A program made the translations under genes and the position numbers. The notes beneath the pieces are model-generated. The model had not been told where the DNA came from. It saw nothing but the letters and a program-made list of their open reading frames with translations, and made no database searches. DNA of 64,000 bases, from the NCBI GenBank assembly GCA_024811115.1, contig JAKOGH010000005.1:682001-746000 (forward strand). The letters run 5' to 3'. Source of the DNA: Terana coerulea (Eukaryota; Basidiomycota; Agaricomycetes; Polyporales; Phanerochaetaceae). Below, one piece after another: positions 1-10,883 of the stretch. How positions within the stretch are numbered: position 1 is the first letter of the stretch; every line of letters begins with the position of its first letter.

Positions 1-834
1 AGGAGCTAGAAGAGCTGCTAAAGAGACCAGCAAGGTGCGTTCTACATAAATTGCTTCAATTTATTATTCACGACGTTTTGGCAGGCTAGGAGTGGGTGCA
101 TCTATACCCTCCGCAGCCGGAGTGGCCGGTCATGAAGCCATGAAATTGAAGGGAAAACTCTCCGGTAAGAAACGTCCCAGGGAGGAAGAGGATACGCATA
201 AGATGGTGGTTGACTCGGACGATGAGGGCGAAAGCAGAGCGGGGGCTATCAGAAAGAAAGCCAGGGCGGATCCGTTCGCACCCAAATCCAAGAAACAGGC
301 AAAGCTTGTGGCCTCCGCAAATGGTGTTACTACTGCCAAGACAAGTTCAGGTTTTCTGGACGTCGTTGAGCCTTTCCAGATAGATGGGGAAATGTCTGAG
401 CCTCGAGGAAATGGTCCAAGGGAAACACCATCCTCCCTATCCGCGAAGAAGAAGAAAAAGAACAAGGCTAGTGTTGCGTTAACGTCACTGGTAGGAGACG
501 TTCCAGATCCTGAGAAGGAGTCTCAGGATGTAGCGGGCGAGGCCAACTCCAACGGTATGTCTTCACCATGATGTTAGACCTCGCGGCTTGGTTCACATAA
601 TGAAATAGGTCTAGATCCTGATCGAATGAACGTAGACGAGGTCCCTTCTACCCCACCTCCACCTACGCAGTTCGCCACCCGAACGTCCCCCTTCCGCACA
701 GTCGTGTCTAAGGGCCCCCTATTCTCAATCTCGGTGGCCCACCGCCGGTAGTAGAGGAGCCTTCTTCTCCGAAGAAAAAGCGCAAAAGAAACAAGAAGAA
801 GAAGAAATCTGAGCAGGCCGGCAATGACGCATGA
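1..834 (+). CDS. 3' part of a Lys/Pro-rich, probably nuclear protein (function unknown)
   Basis: The window opens inside an exon reading ELEELLKRPAR. An intron ending in ttggcag (about 33-86) joins it to LGVGASIPSAAG and then about 150 residues of charged, low-complexity sequence with basic clusters (KLKGKLSGKKRP, SAKKKKKNK). A second intron starts at the gtatgt near 554 and ends before GTCTAGATCC (about 608). The last exon ends in a strongly basic tail (PKKKRKRNKKKKKSEQ) with the stop at 832-834. The tail is read only if the C-run at 715-719 is six rather than five bases; as given, the frame runs into a stop near 751. The basic tracts look like nuclear or nucleolar localisation signals. The RPARLGVGA motif recalls small conserved eukaryotic proteins such as DUF3245, but this is a weak memory-based suggestion. 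The 5' end lies outside the window. Confidence 0.6.
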
Positions 835-3108
835 GGATCTTCGTCATCGTGGCCAATACCACATCTGTATTACAATCTATGGGCGTGGGGTTTGAATCCT
901 TCGATTGCTCGGCCTTGAGCTTGCAATGAGTATGCTCGGATGCGTATGAAGTCATCTTCAGTCATCCCGTGCGGATTAGCTTCAGTGAGTCTATCTTGTG
1001 AATCATACTGTGAAGTTGCGTCATGCTCATTCATCTGAGTTAGTCTTGTCCACATCTCTCAGCATACATTGAACCTTGCCAACCCCATCATACGCGTCAT
1101 GCCAGCATCACTATTCTCGCTATCCCCAGGCTGTCACATATAATCCATCTATTCGGCTTTTATCCTACGCACACCTACGCCGTGCCAATATACATCTTGA
1201 ATACATAAGAATACAGAATAACCTGCGATGTGGATAATTTATGTCGTGGAAGGTATAGTCGGTCAACGCCTGCGTGCGACCCTCGAAGAGTCGGTTCGCC
1301 GCGACTGGTGCGATGGACGCCGACTCGACGTTTCCCTGGACTGAGTGGGTCTGCGGACCACCATCTCTCCTCCACTGGGTTTAGCGGGCGCTGCCCTGCT
1401 CTGCGTGATGCGTCCCTCCACCTTCGTGCTATTTCCGCGGTGTGGCGTGCTACGATGGGAGACGTGGAGGACAGCGCCGTTGCCCTTCTGGCTGCGACTG
1501 GACCCTTCCCGGCGAACGACGGCTCTGGTGCTGCTGCCACTCGGCCTGCTCTTGCTCGCCGACTTCTTCCTCTTCTGAGAGCTCGGGCGTACGAACGACA
1601 GCAGCCCGCCGCTGTACTGGCGGTGTCCGCCACGTCCTTCCGCCCGCCGCTTGCGGTCGCTCTGAGCGTCCCTCATCTCTCTAATCCCCATACTCCTCGT
1701 CCTCTCGTTGCCAGCCAGGGTTCCTCGCATCTTGGTTACCCATCCATGGATGGTGGAGGCCTTCTTGTGGTAAGGCCTCGGGCTGTCCTGTTGGCGAATC
1801 TGTCAGTTCCGTGACTGTAAGCGAGGTCGCCACTTCGACTTACTGGGTGACGCCAGTCGATCTCGAACATGTCGTGCGGAGGTGGGGGTAGATATGCGTA
1901 CGGGTTACGTGAAGGGCTGTACTAGCCTAGAGACCAGCAGCATACGGCCCTTTATAGCACGTCGTGACCAGGAACTGCCTTTGCCAGAAAGGCAGCAAAG
2001 CCAAACTTGGAACCCTGGTTGTCCGTTTACGTATTTGAGTTTACTTGGGTTAGGGACCGGCAGTTCCCGGTCCAATAACAATACACGTGCATGGAGCTTT
2101 GAGGTGCGGAGAACATGTGTTTGGTCACCACCATGAACGGACCGCCCGCCCAACTGCGACTGGTGTTTATCGCGTTTTGATCCGCTCCTCGACCATCTGC
2201 GCCAGACTCGTGTCGTTGTCAGGTCCGACACGATGAGAAAGACCACAACAACTCGTTGGCAACGTTGTCAGGTCCCCGCAGCTGGTCCAAAGCAGATTGA
2301 CTGTGCAAGCTTCGTGTGCAACTGAAGGTCCGAGTGCTGTGCAGATAAAGTTGGCTAGCGCATGTCCTACCTCAGCACAAGCATATATGAATTGATCACA
2401 TGAGTTAGTTCCCTGCTCAGGCGCGTTGTGTGCATTTATTCAACGTACTCACAGGACACCTCTCGCACCGCTTTGTTGAACCTCGTTGAACGTAGTCGCG
2501 CAAAGCGTCCCTCACAGAGTCACAGTCGCTTCCGTTGATGATTAGTGCCTGATCGCGCGCCCGCCGACGGATCTGGTTTTCTAGATCTCTTGGTGCGCTG
2601 TGACGTTTCCGGCCGACAACTTTTTCGGAGGCTTTCAGTGCAGAAGTACTTGCGACGTTCACATTGTCGAGAGCATTCTTTTGCTTTATCTATGTTCTCG
2701 CGGACTGTACTCAGTACTTGCACTGCAGTGCAATGTCCGCAGCGGCGCAGATGGTCGCTTGCCGCCCCGAAGTCACGCTATAAGCCCGTGCGTGACTGCC
2801 GTGACCCGACACAACCCATTCCGCGGCCTGGACCACTCCAGTAGCTTCTCGCATGAATCTCGCCTCACCATTCGGTCCAAAGGTCGTCAGGTCCTGCTCT
2901 CGACTGGCAACATGAGTCTAGTCACTGGCATCCATTTGCATGATTTCTCAAACGAGCCCCCCCTAGTTGTTCCTACAGAGCCGAATGCTGCCGTCGACGA
3001 CTGCGAATAAAGGCCAGAATCGGGAGGTGCGGAGTGTATCACTCTTCCAGCTTCCAGCTTTACATCGAGCAGATTTTCTGCCTGCTTCTACTGTGTTAAT
3101 CGTTGAAC
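835..3108. other. Intergenic stretch, no gene supported
   Basis: About 2.3 kb between the Lys-rich gene and the protoglobin. Open frames of 150-194 codons overlap on both strands at 1175-1814, but none shows a recognisable domain, plausible introns or a consistent protein composition. The last few hundred bases (2900-3108) presumably hold the protoglobin promoter and 5' UTR. I see no tRNA, rRNA, transposon ends or repeats. Confidence 0.4.
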
Positions 3109-4211
3109 ATGGATCCATCCACCTCCGCCGCATCGAAGATATGCCCCAACCCTAGCAGGGCAAAATCCCCTTCGTCAGACGATCGCAGCTCCATGCGGTC
3201 GTACGAAACCGCTACCGCGTCGCACTCGTCACATGGCTCGAGGTCGTCGACTGCACCGACATCCCGTGCTCAGTCGGTCGAGCCGCCACCAGTGAAGAAG
3301 TGCCCGGTCATTTTCACCCAAGAGGTGGACCCGACGCTTCTCAAGAACTCGCTCGAAGATCGGGTTGCATACCTCACCGATTTCCTCAACTTCACGGCCC
3401 ACGATGCGAGTGTCATCCACTCAATAAGCTCCGAGGTCAACGGCATTATACCTGGGCTGGTTGACGACCTGTACGCGAAACTGTTCGAGTTCGACATTAC
3501 CAAACAAGTTTTCATGACCCGGAATCAGGTGAGAGTGTTCGAATGCAATGTGTCGAACTTTGTTCAAATCTTTTCGGCTTCTCTGTAGGGATTCGATGGA
3601 CCACTGCCTCAGAAGTTGGAAGACCTGACACTGGATAGCGCCCAAATTCAGTTCCGCAAGGTTTGTTATTTTCGTGTTCGGTACCGATTTGATATACCAA
3701 CAAGAACATGCACAGGTCTTCATGAAGGTGTGGGCGAGAAAAGTCCTGACCTCCGACTACACGAACCCTAAGACGTGGGCGTACATGGACAAAGTCGGCA
3801 TCATGCACACAGGCGTTTCACCCTTCAAGTGAGCGTACTGAAAAACTAGGCTGTCAACATAGCTGATCCGATATCGCTTCCACTAGACACCAGAAGACAA
3901 TGGGTATCGCACCGCTCAACGTGCCTTGTAAGTAGCTTACGTTTCACAATGCCGATATCGGTCGTGCTGATGCTACAGCAGACCGGGATTGTGCTTTGGC
4001 TTTGGGCTGGGTACATACTCTTCTAAGTACAGCCATCCTTCAGCTCCCAGAAGCGAAGGCGAGCATGGCGACGAAGGTTGAGGCCGTCGCCGCGATCAAC
4101 AAGGTGAATCGCCATACGGACATTCGGTTGTCTAACGTCGTCTAACTCGTGGCCCTGCAGGTCATCTGGATCCAAAACGACCTATTCTCACGCCATTACA
4201 TTGACGAATAA
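3109..4211 (+). CDS. Protoglobin-domain (globin-coupled sensor fold) heme protein
   Basis: A single-domain fungal protoglobin (PF11563 type) of about 260 residues. The first 60 residues are Ser-rich and disordered. The globin fold starts near DPTLLKNSLEDRVAYLTDFL and continues through LYAKLFEFDITKQVF, TLDSAQIQFRKVFMK, TWAYMDKVGIMHTG and INKVIWIQNDLFSRHY, all typical of the fungal family. The His of MHTG fits the proximal heme ligand by position (inference). Introns begin at 3529, about 3661, 3831, 3928 and 4105; all are GT-AG and together give one continuous protein. ATG 3109 was chosen because it opens the Ser-rich leader; the stop is at 4209-4211. There is no attached kinase or cyclase output domain, so it is more likely a stand-alone gas-binding protein than a sensor kinase. 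Its physiological ligand (O2, NO or CO) is unknown. Confidence 0.85.
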
Positions 4212-5510
4212 ACGGAACACGAATGTCATGCTTCCTGCAATCTGTATTGTGATTAGTCGTCTCCTTCGGCGTCGCAAGTTGCTGTTCCGCTCCTGGCCTA
4301 CATGTATAACCTACTAGTACTGTAATGATAATGGTTCCTGGATTTCTGCGCGGTGGTGGTTGGGTGGTGGTTTGCGGTGGTTTGCTCAAAATCATTCGAT
4401 CCGGCAACCAAGGACTCGGCAGCGGAGACGTCGATGAGTAACCGGTTCAAGCGTCAAAAAGAATCTCATGATTGTGGGCTCGGTCAGTGCCGCGCAAAGT
4501 CCGAAGCATTCTTCGTTTCGCACCGCCATTACCCCTGCCCGGACACACAACCTCGCCATCTTTGCATGGAAAATTGAGTGGCAATTGCTCTGTCGAATGC
4601 AATGCCAGGTCCAGGAGACAATTGCAGACATTGCAGCCACTGCTCGCTATCCACAACGGTGACCAGCTGCGACCGCGCAACAATCATGGAATATGCGTCA
4701 GCAACTCATTGGAAGTGGAGGCATGGTCCCTGAGATTGACCCTACCGAACAATCCATCACAAAATGTACGTTGGCCCCCCTGTTTAAAAAATCACTCGCT
4801 TCGCGGGATGATTGGAATGTTGTGTAGTCACAAACAGATGACTCGATGGGACTATAGTTCCACTATATCCTCTGTAAGTCTATCGAGCCTGGGATCGTCA
4901 GGGTAGAAGTGTACTGAGTGATCGAATTCAGCCGTTCTTTGACAGATTATGCCCTCGTCCTTCCATGGAATCTGGCTGCCTGCACGACCAGATTCAATCT
5001 CGCACTACGGGCTGGCATGAACTCTATTGTTGCGCCCTGACTGGCTGTCCAGCGGGAAAGCTGTGAACGCCTCAAACATTCTTGTGTTGGCACACCTCTC
5101 TGGATTTGAGCTGAGCATCGGCGGCAGGTATGTCCGTGCGGCAGGCGCCCGACTAGCACGAGGAACTGAACGCTTTTTGTACAGGTTTAGACTTTTGATG
5201 TGCATCCGGGCGCGTCTGCAAGATGACGTCCTTCAACATGGCGGCAATCTCGCGTGTTTGCCACGCGACCCTGGGCTTCTCTTCCCTTCAAACCCAATCT
5301 GGCTGTGTGTGCCTTCACCGCCTTGGTACGCTGCTTCTGCCACGATGTTGGACCTCAGTGCTCGGTACAGTATGTGCCCGCGCGAGACGACCCCTCCACT
5401 TCGGTGAAAAATACAAGCCGCCGAAAGAGGGCCTCTGTACAAAACCCCAGGATGCTGAGCAGGATGGAGGTGTCGACGACGGCGCACTCGAGTCACGGCA
5501 GACACAGACA
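4212..5510. other. Intergenic stretch, one possible short exon
   Basis: 1.3 kb between the protoglobin and the phosphatase. A short frame at about 4692-4766 (MRQQLIGSGGMVPEID, followed by a gtacgt donor-like site) could be an exon, but I could not extend it through a believable second exon. A frame entering the phosphatase from 5223 probably represents 5' UTR. Nothing else is supported. Confidence 0.3.
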
Positions 5511-6235
5511 ATGGCGACCTGGAGGCCTATCAACCCTGTTATCGAGAACCGGTTGTATCTAGGAACGTAAGTGCTTGTACCATTCTCTGATAGCAGGTAC
5601 TAATGTCCGCGCTGATAGGACTGACGCTGCGAAGTCGTCTAGAATCCTCACAGAACGCCGGATTACCCACATTGTGTCTGTCGGTAGCGACCTCATCCCC
5701 GCTGATAATCCTGCGTCGGGATACAGGCATCTGCGGATTCCCGTAGAGGACATCGACTACGCCGATCTGCTCATCTGGCTGCCCAAAGCCTGCCAGTTCC
5801 TTCACGAGGCCTTGTCGACCAATGGTGTCTGTTTGGTGAATTGCATGTCCGGCAACTCGCGCAGCGCGGCCGTAGTTGCAGCATATCGTACGTCTTGTAA
5901 TTAAGACTAATATTTTTACTCGTCGCCTGATGATTTTCGACGTTTAGTTATGTACAAGAATCGAGTCAATGCCACCGCAGCCATTGAATATGTTCGGCAA
6001 GGTGTGTTATCATCCTGGCCTTCTCCACACACATTCCCATCTGATTCACCTTAGCCCGAGAGCAAGTCTGGATTCGGCCAGGCTTCCAGGCAGGTACCTC
6101 CAGTTTATGTTTTGTGCACCAACTAACAGTACGGTTACAGGAGCAACTTGTACTTTTCGAGCTCTGCCAATACGCTCCGCATGCCAACGAGGGCATTTAC
6201 AAAAGTGGCGCCAGAAGATCGCCAATCACATGTAA
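5511..6235 (+). CDS. Dual-specificity protein phosphatase (DSP/Cdc14-like fold)
   Basis: Reads MATWRPINPVIENRLYLGT at the start, then TERRITHIVSVG, PVEDIDYADLL and the active-site loop NCMSGNSRSAAVVAAYLMY, as in small dual-specificity phosphatases (about 190 residues). The nucleophile Cys and the P-loop Arg are present, but the residue before the Cys is Asn instead of the usual His. Introns lie at about 5567-5619, 5890-5947, 6001-6055 and 6089-6140. The last fits the protein best as a GC-AG intron (cag/gcaggt), giving GFQ-EQLVLFELCQ. The C-terminus KKWRQKIANHM is reached only if the A4 run at 6201-6204 is really A5; as printed, the frame continues into an unrelated tail. Substrate unknown. 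Confidence 0.75.
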
Positions 6236-6831
6236 AACCGTGCCAAGAAGGTCACAGTGCGTCTCTGCCTAGAAGGCGAGCCCATTCGGGGGTGTTTGGT
6301 TATATTCTTGTGGTTCATAGCATAGATCTTGTCATCCGGTGCTTTTTACTATACGAGCAGCTAATTTTGTTGTGATGAGGTTATTATGTACCAGTAGTTG
6401 TTGTACTTCTTGATAGTGTAATGATGTAGCTTACATATTAGGCTAGCGGTGTAGATCTGTTGTACTAGGTTATATAATTGCTCACTTACAGCGCCATGAC
6501 TGCGTAGAGGTCTGTAAGCTTCGGAAAGAATTGTGGCGTTCACGTCCCAAAAGGTCGGCGCGGGCGCTGCCGAAAATCGTCATCGCCTTCGACCAAGCTG
6601 TCGGTCCTGCTGTGGAGCCGAGCACGCGAGGTCAGCCACATCAATGAATTCGTGTGCCAAACAAACCGCCTGCCGAACCTCCACCACCATCCTCACAACC
6701 CGCGGAAACGAGGACAGCAGTCCAACTCCGCGAGGCGTTTATTTCCGTATACCTTACCTACCTCGTGCATTTAGTCCTTCACAGCTACTCTGCTTACGAC
6801 TCTACAACGACATTCCTTCGAACCACGAGCT
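6236..6831. other. Intergenic stretch, AT-rich
   Basis: Roughly 600 bases between the phosphatase and the hydrolase. 6355-6480 is clearly more AT-rich than the surroundings and would suit a 3' UTR or termination region. No gene is visible. The right part should contain the promoter of the hydrolase. Confidence 0.35.
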
Positions 6832-9800
6832 ATGACCGTCAGCACCACCTCAGCTGCCATCCACATCACACCAGGCAAGCCTCTTCGGCATGTCCAAGGC
6901 CATTCATGCTGATTCAGTTTGCGAGTAGTTGTTATCAAGACTTTCTTTCAGCATCTACAAACCAAGGGACGGAAGATCAAAGACGGAGAGAATGCCCCTG
7001 CGGCAACGGACGATGTCTTCTTTGACGAGTGCGCTATCTCGCTTCCATTCAGTCACGGTGGTACTGACTTGTTCTAAGGGCGTTTCACATCGTGAAGGCC
7101 TTCATAGAGTTAGGAACTCAGAATACCGTTGAATCCCTTCAAGCCTTGTATGCTTTTCACCGTCTCAGCGTCCAGTAGTTCTCATCGTTACGGTAGCACC
7201 AACACTCATGTTCCGGCTCCGTACTGGGCAGCCGTATCACCGGTCCTCATCCCGTTCTCGTCGTGCAACCAAACTGCGGACCTGCTCATAGACTGGTTCG
7301 GTCCGGAGGACCTGAATTGCGTGGTCGGAGGCGAGAAGTGGTGGCAGGTTAGGGGCTTGGACGGCATTGACTCAGAATGGGTTACCGAGAAAGAGTATCT
7401 AGGACCATATCCCGATAATGTTGACAAGACGCTGAACAGCGATGAGGTCGACATTCTACGGATGGACCATCTAGACACGGTGATGGTGTGTCCTATCTCT
7501 CTCTTTGATATTACATAATAAAATGACAGCGCTGTTTTCATAGCTTTATGTACATGGAGGTAAGCGAAAATAAACATAGCATCAGTGTGCCACTCAACAC
7601 AACTGGACTTCAGGAGGCTATTTCTGGGGTTCAATCAGTGAGTATATTCGTGGACTCCGCTTCGGAATGTCTGATTGAGTACTCTATTCCAGATACCCAC
7701 CGATACCAAATCATTCGCTATGGTAAGCTAGTCGTCCAATCGGGGCGAACAGTAAAACTTAGATAGCTTGCAGCGCGGAAGATCAATGGAAGATGCTTCG
7801 CCGTGAACTACAGGTATGTTCCCCATGTACGGGACGTGCATTGACTTCATATTGGCTTGCTTGAAGGAAAGCTCCGCAGTATCCCTGGCCATGTCCCCTT
7901 CAAGATGTCCTTGCCGCCTGTATGTCGTCGTATCGACTTTGCATCCACCTTTTCGCGCATTAATTGTGCCGGTAGACTTTTACCTTACCCAGCCGCCGCC
8001 CGGTGCGCTGCACAAAGCCGTCCCACCTTCGAAGATTGTGATTGCCGGCGACTCCGCCGGCGGTGGTCTGGCCCTTTCGGCCCTTACTGTTCTACGCGAC
8101 ATGGGCTATGAACTACCGGCTGGGGCCGTGCTGATCAGCCCATGGGTAGACCTGACCCACAGCTTCCCAAGTGTGATGAAAAACACTGCAACAGTGGGTA
8201 TCACGATGTAACGGTTGTGCTCATTATACGCTGAATGCTTGCATCACGTCTCTCAGGATATCATCCCTCCCTATGGCTTCATCCACAAACCTTCGCTGAT
8301 CTGGCCAGTTCATCCGATTCCTCCTGATGGGAAGCGGGTCATACCTACGAAGACTAATCCGCCGCCGAAGCCGGGCCATGCAGATACCCTTCACCCAGAC
8401 AAGGGACGGGTGGCCTCACAAGTCGAAGAACGCATGGAGAAGAGTGCAGAGGGGCAAGGCCCAGTTGCAGCGGGAGACTTGCAAGACGAAGACGTGAAAC
8501 CCCAAGAAGAACAGATGAAGATGGATGGGCAGCCGGACAACGCAGCGTCTGAACCCTCATCTTCACGCCCGCCTACATCTCATGTTTCCAGTCAGCAGGA
8601 CGTGAGCGATGAAGACCCCGACTACGACAATGCGCTGGACTTCTGGGAGCCGATGCCCCCGAAAGTCCTGATGGATAATCCTAGCGCTACGCCTTTAGAG
8701 CTGCGTTCTCAAATTCAGATGTATGCCACAAACGAGTACGCATTGCCCTTTATATGCGTATATATGCAGCTGCTTATTCATTGTCTAGGCAACTGACGCA
8801 TCCGCTGGTCTCGCCTGTTCTTCAATCTTCTCTCGGGGGCCTTTGCCCATTATATATCCTAGCCGGTGACGGAGAAGTACTGCGCGATGAAATTGTATAC
8901 TTTGCTCACAAAGCTGCGAATCCGAAACAATATCCAACCAGGAAGGGTGTGCTCCATGGCGCAGCGAGACAGCGAGAGAATATGGAGAAATTCCAAACGC
9001 CGACCAAGGTTCGCTGCTCTTCTCTCCACTCGAGCGCTCGAGCATTTATACTTACAATGACATCGATGATAGGTTCATCTACAGGTTTTCGATGGAATGT
9101 GTCACGTTCTCACCGTGTTTATATTCACTGACAGCGTATGTCTCTTTCCATCACGTCGTAGCATTAATTGTGATATTGTCTTAGGCAAAATATGCATATC
9201 GTTCCATCGCAGAATTTGTGAAGCACGTCACCAGCAACTCCCCCTCGCACCTCGAGAAGAACCCATTTCCTGAATTTCATTTGCCCCCTGCCGAAATCAC
9301 GGACGATGCATTCGAGGAGGACAAGGAGAAGCCGCCGCGCCGACGTAGGTCTAAGAGCCAATCTGGGAAACCTTCCAAGTTTTCCCGGATTTTCAAGCGT
9401 AATCATGAGAGCGCGCCCCCACCCGTGGACTCCGAGGTTCAGCGTACAGATGTCCATTTGTACCGGAAGAACGAGCAGACAGCGAAGGAAGAGATCGATA
9501 CTGGCGCGACACAGGAAGTCGCCCCTGAGTCGGGTAAAAGTTCTCATACAGAGAATCCTGAAGGATCAAAGAAGGTGACTATTCACCAATCGAAACTTTT
9601 TCACGATGATGCTAATCAATGTACGCGGTCCAATATGAAGGACATACCGGGAGTGAAAATGCTCAGGGAGCGTGTCGATATCTTCGGCCATGTGCGCCCT
9701 ATGGAGTCCGAGGACGAGATCGCCGCATTAAAGATTCCTGCTCGGCTCATCGCCGTCATCAAGGAAGAGCCTGTGAAGCGGTGGGCGACAGGTCAGGAGT

Positions 9801-10497
9801 TGTGGGACCAAAGATTCAAGCGACAAGCGGTCCAAGCGACCCAACAGCGAAAGCATTTCGAGAAGAAGTTTGCTAGCATGATGGACCGTGCACGCTCACT
9901 GGGTCTTGAACTGGATCAAGATACGACCAGACCTGCTCAATACAGACCGCGGAGGCCATCAACTACCTCCAGCAGATCCGTCCTCACTGTAGGAGAGATT
10001 GTGGCGGAGAGACGTTATGGCCCCTTCGATCTTGGCGGCGAGCATCCACCCTCGACGGCAATTGTTGGCAGGCGGGACAATGTATGGCTCCATCCGTTTC
10101 GGACTTTCCTCTTCGACTGACCTCTCCCTAGAAAGAATCCCTGGCGCTCGTGAAGAAGTGCGTCTACTACAGTGCGCCGGGCACCCACAAGACCGTGCCC
10201 AAACGCAAAGCAACCGATGCTCTTCGCGCAGCGTTCGATACTGAAGATAACTTGTTCAAACCGCCTAAGCAGTCTGTGTCGGAGGAGCAAACCAAGGCGC
10301 ATCTCCTCCCCATGCATGGGCTGCGTATGTGGGACAACCTGCTATCGTAAGTCAAGTCTGGTCTACACGATCACACACATTAATTGGTCTACAGATTCTT
10401 TATGCGCAAGAGCTCTTCGGAAGTGGCAAGGAGCCGCAAACGGGCATCCATGCCTAACATTCGCCAGTCTAACAGGGACCATAGTCGGTCAGCGTAG
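6832..10497 (+). CDS. Alpha/beta-hydrolase fold-3 (steryl/aryl-acetylesterase-like) with long disordered insert and tail
   Basis: A multi-exon member of the alpha/beta hydrolase-3 family (HSL/arylacetamide-deacetylase type). The oxyanion motif HGGG is split by an intron at about 7559 (VMLYVHGG-GYFWGSI). It is followed by THRYQIIRYARKINGRCFAVNYRKAPQ and the nucleophile elbow GDSAGGG at about 8048. The acid is the Asp in ILAGDGEVLRDE (about 8862), and the His is in DGMCHVLTVF (about 9093). Roughly 150 Pro/Glu/Ser-rich residues (8320-8650) are inserted between SPWVDLTHSF/DIIPPYGFIHKPS and the last core strands. A basic, charged tail of about 350 residues runs to the stop at 10495-10497. About 14 small introns join without a frame break. 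The start is uncertain: ATG 6832 gives MTVSTTSAAIHITPG, with splicing at about 6891. Likely a membrane-associated or cytosolic esterase; substrate unknown. Confidence 0.8.
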
Positions 10498-10883
10498 AAT
10501 CTCTGACCTATATTCACGCCACCTGCGGTACGGTGTACCCATGCATATACTATATCCACAGCCTATTGTATAAATTATTACTTAGATCTCGGACGTAGAT
10601 ACCGCCCAATGGATTCTTAATTAATTCTTTCCTCTGAGCTGGCCTCCGTGATGCATATAGTGGCAGTCATGCCGGCCAATAGTACTGGGGTTGAGCCGTG
10701 GGAAACAGACTGATAAGCGCCGCCATGATTCGCTTTCTTAACCCTTGCCCTCCTCAACGTGGTGTGTGTCTGTCGACCTTTTCCATCACCAACCCCATAC
10801 CCTCTGTGAGTAGCCCAGACTCGCCAGTGTCCAACGTCTTCTGACGACCGTTGCTTGCAGTCTCGGTTTCGCTAGTCGAAAGA
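10498..10883. promoter_or_regulatory. 5' region of the first alpha-tubulin gene
   Basis: 386 bases between the hydrolase stop and alpha-tubulin ATG 10884. The last 130 bases are pyrimidine-rich (10738-10800), as is common before highly expressed basidiomycete genes. A possible leader intron (gtgagt at 10807 to ttgcag at 10860) lies just before the ATG. No TATA box is certain. Confidence 0.4.

Noticed and set aside
885..900. A tRNA B-box-like sequence (gtttgaatcc)
   Set aside because: No A box, acceptor stem or cloverleaf could be built around it.
1175..1814. Overlapping 150-194 codon frames on both strands
   Set aside because: No homology, no splice logic and mirrored composition on both strands; likely chance open frames in GC-rich intergenic DNA.
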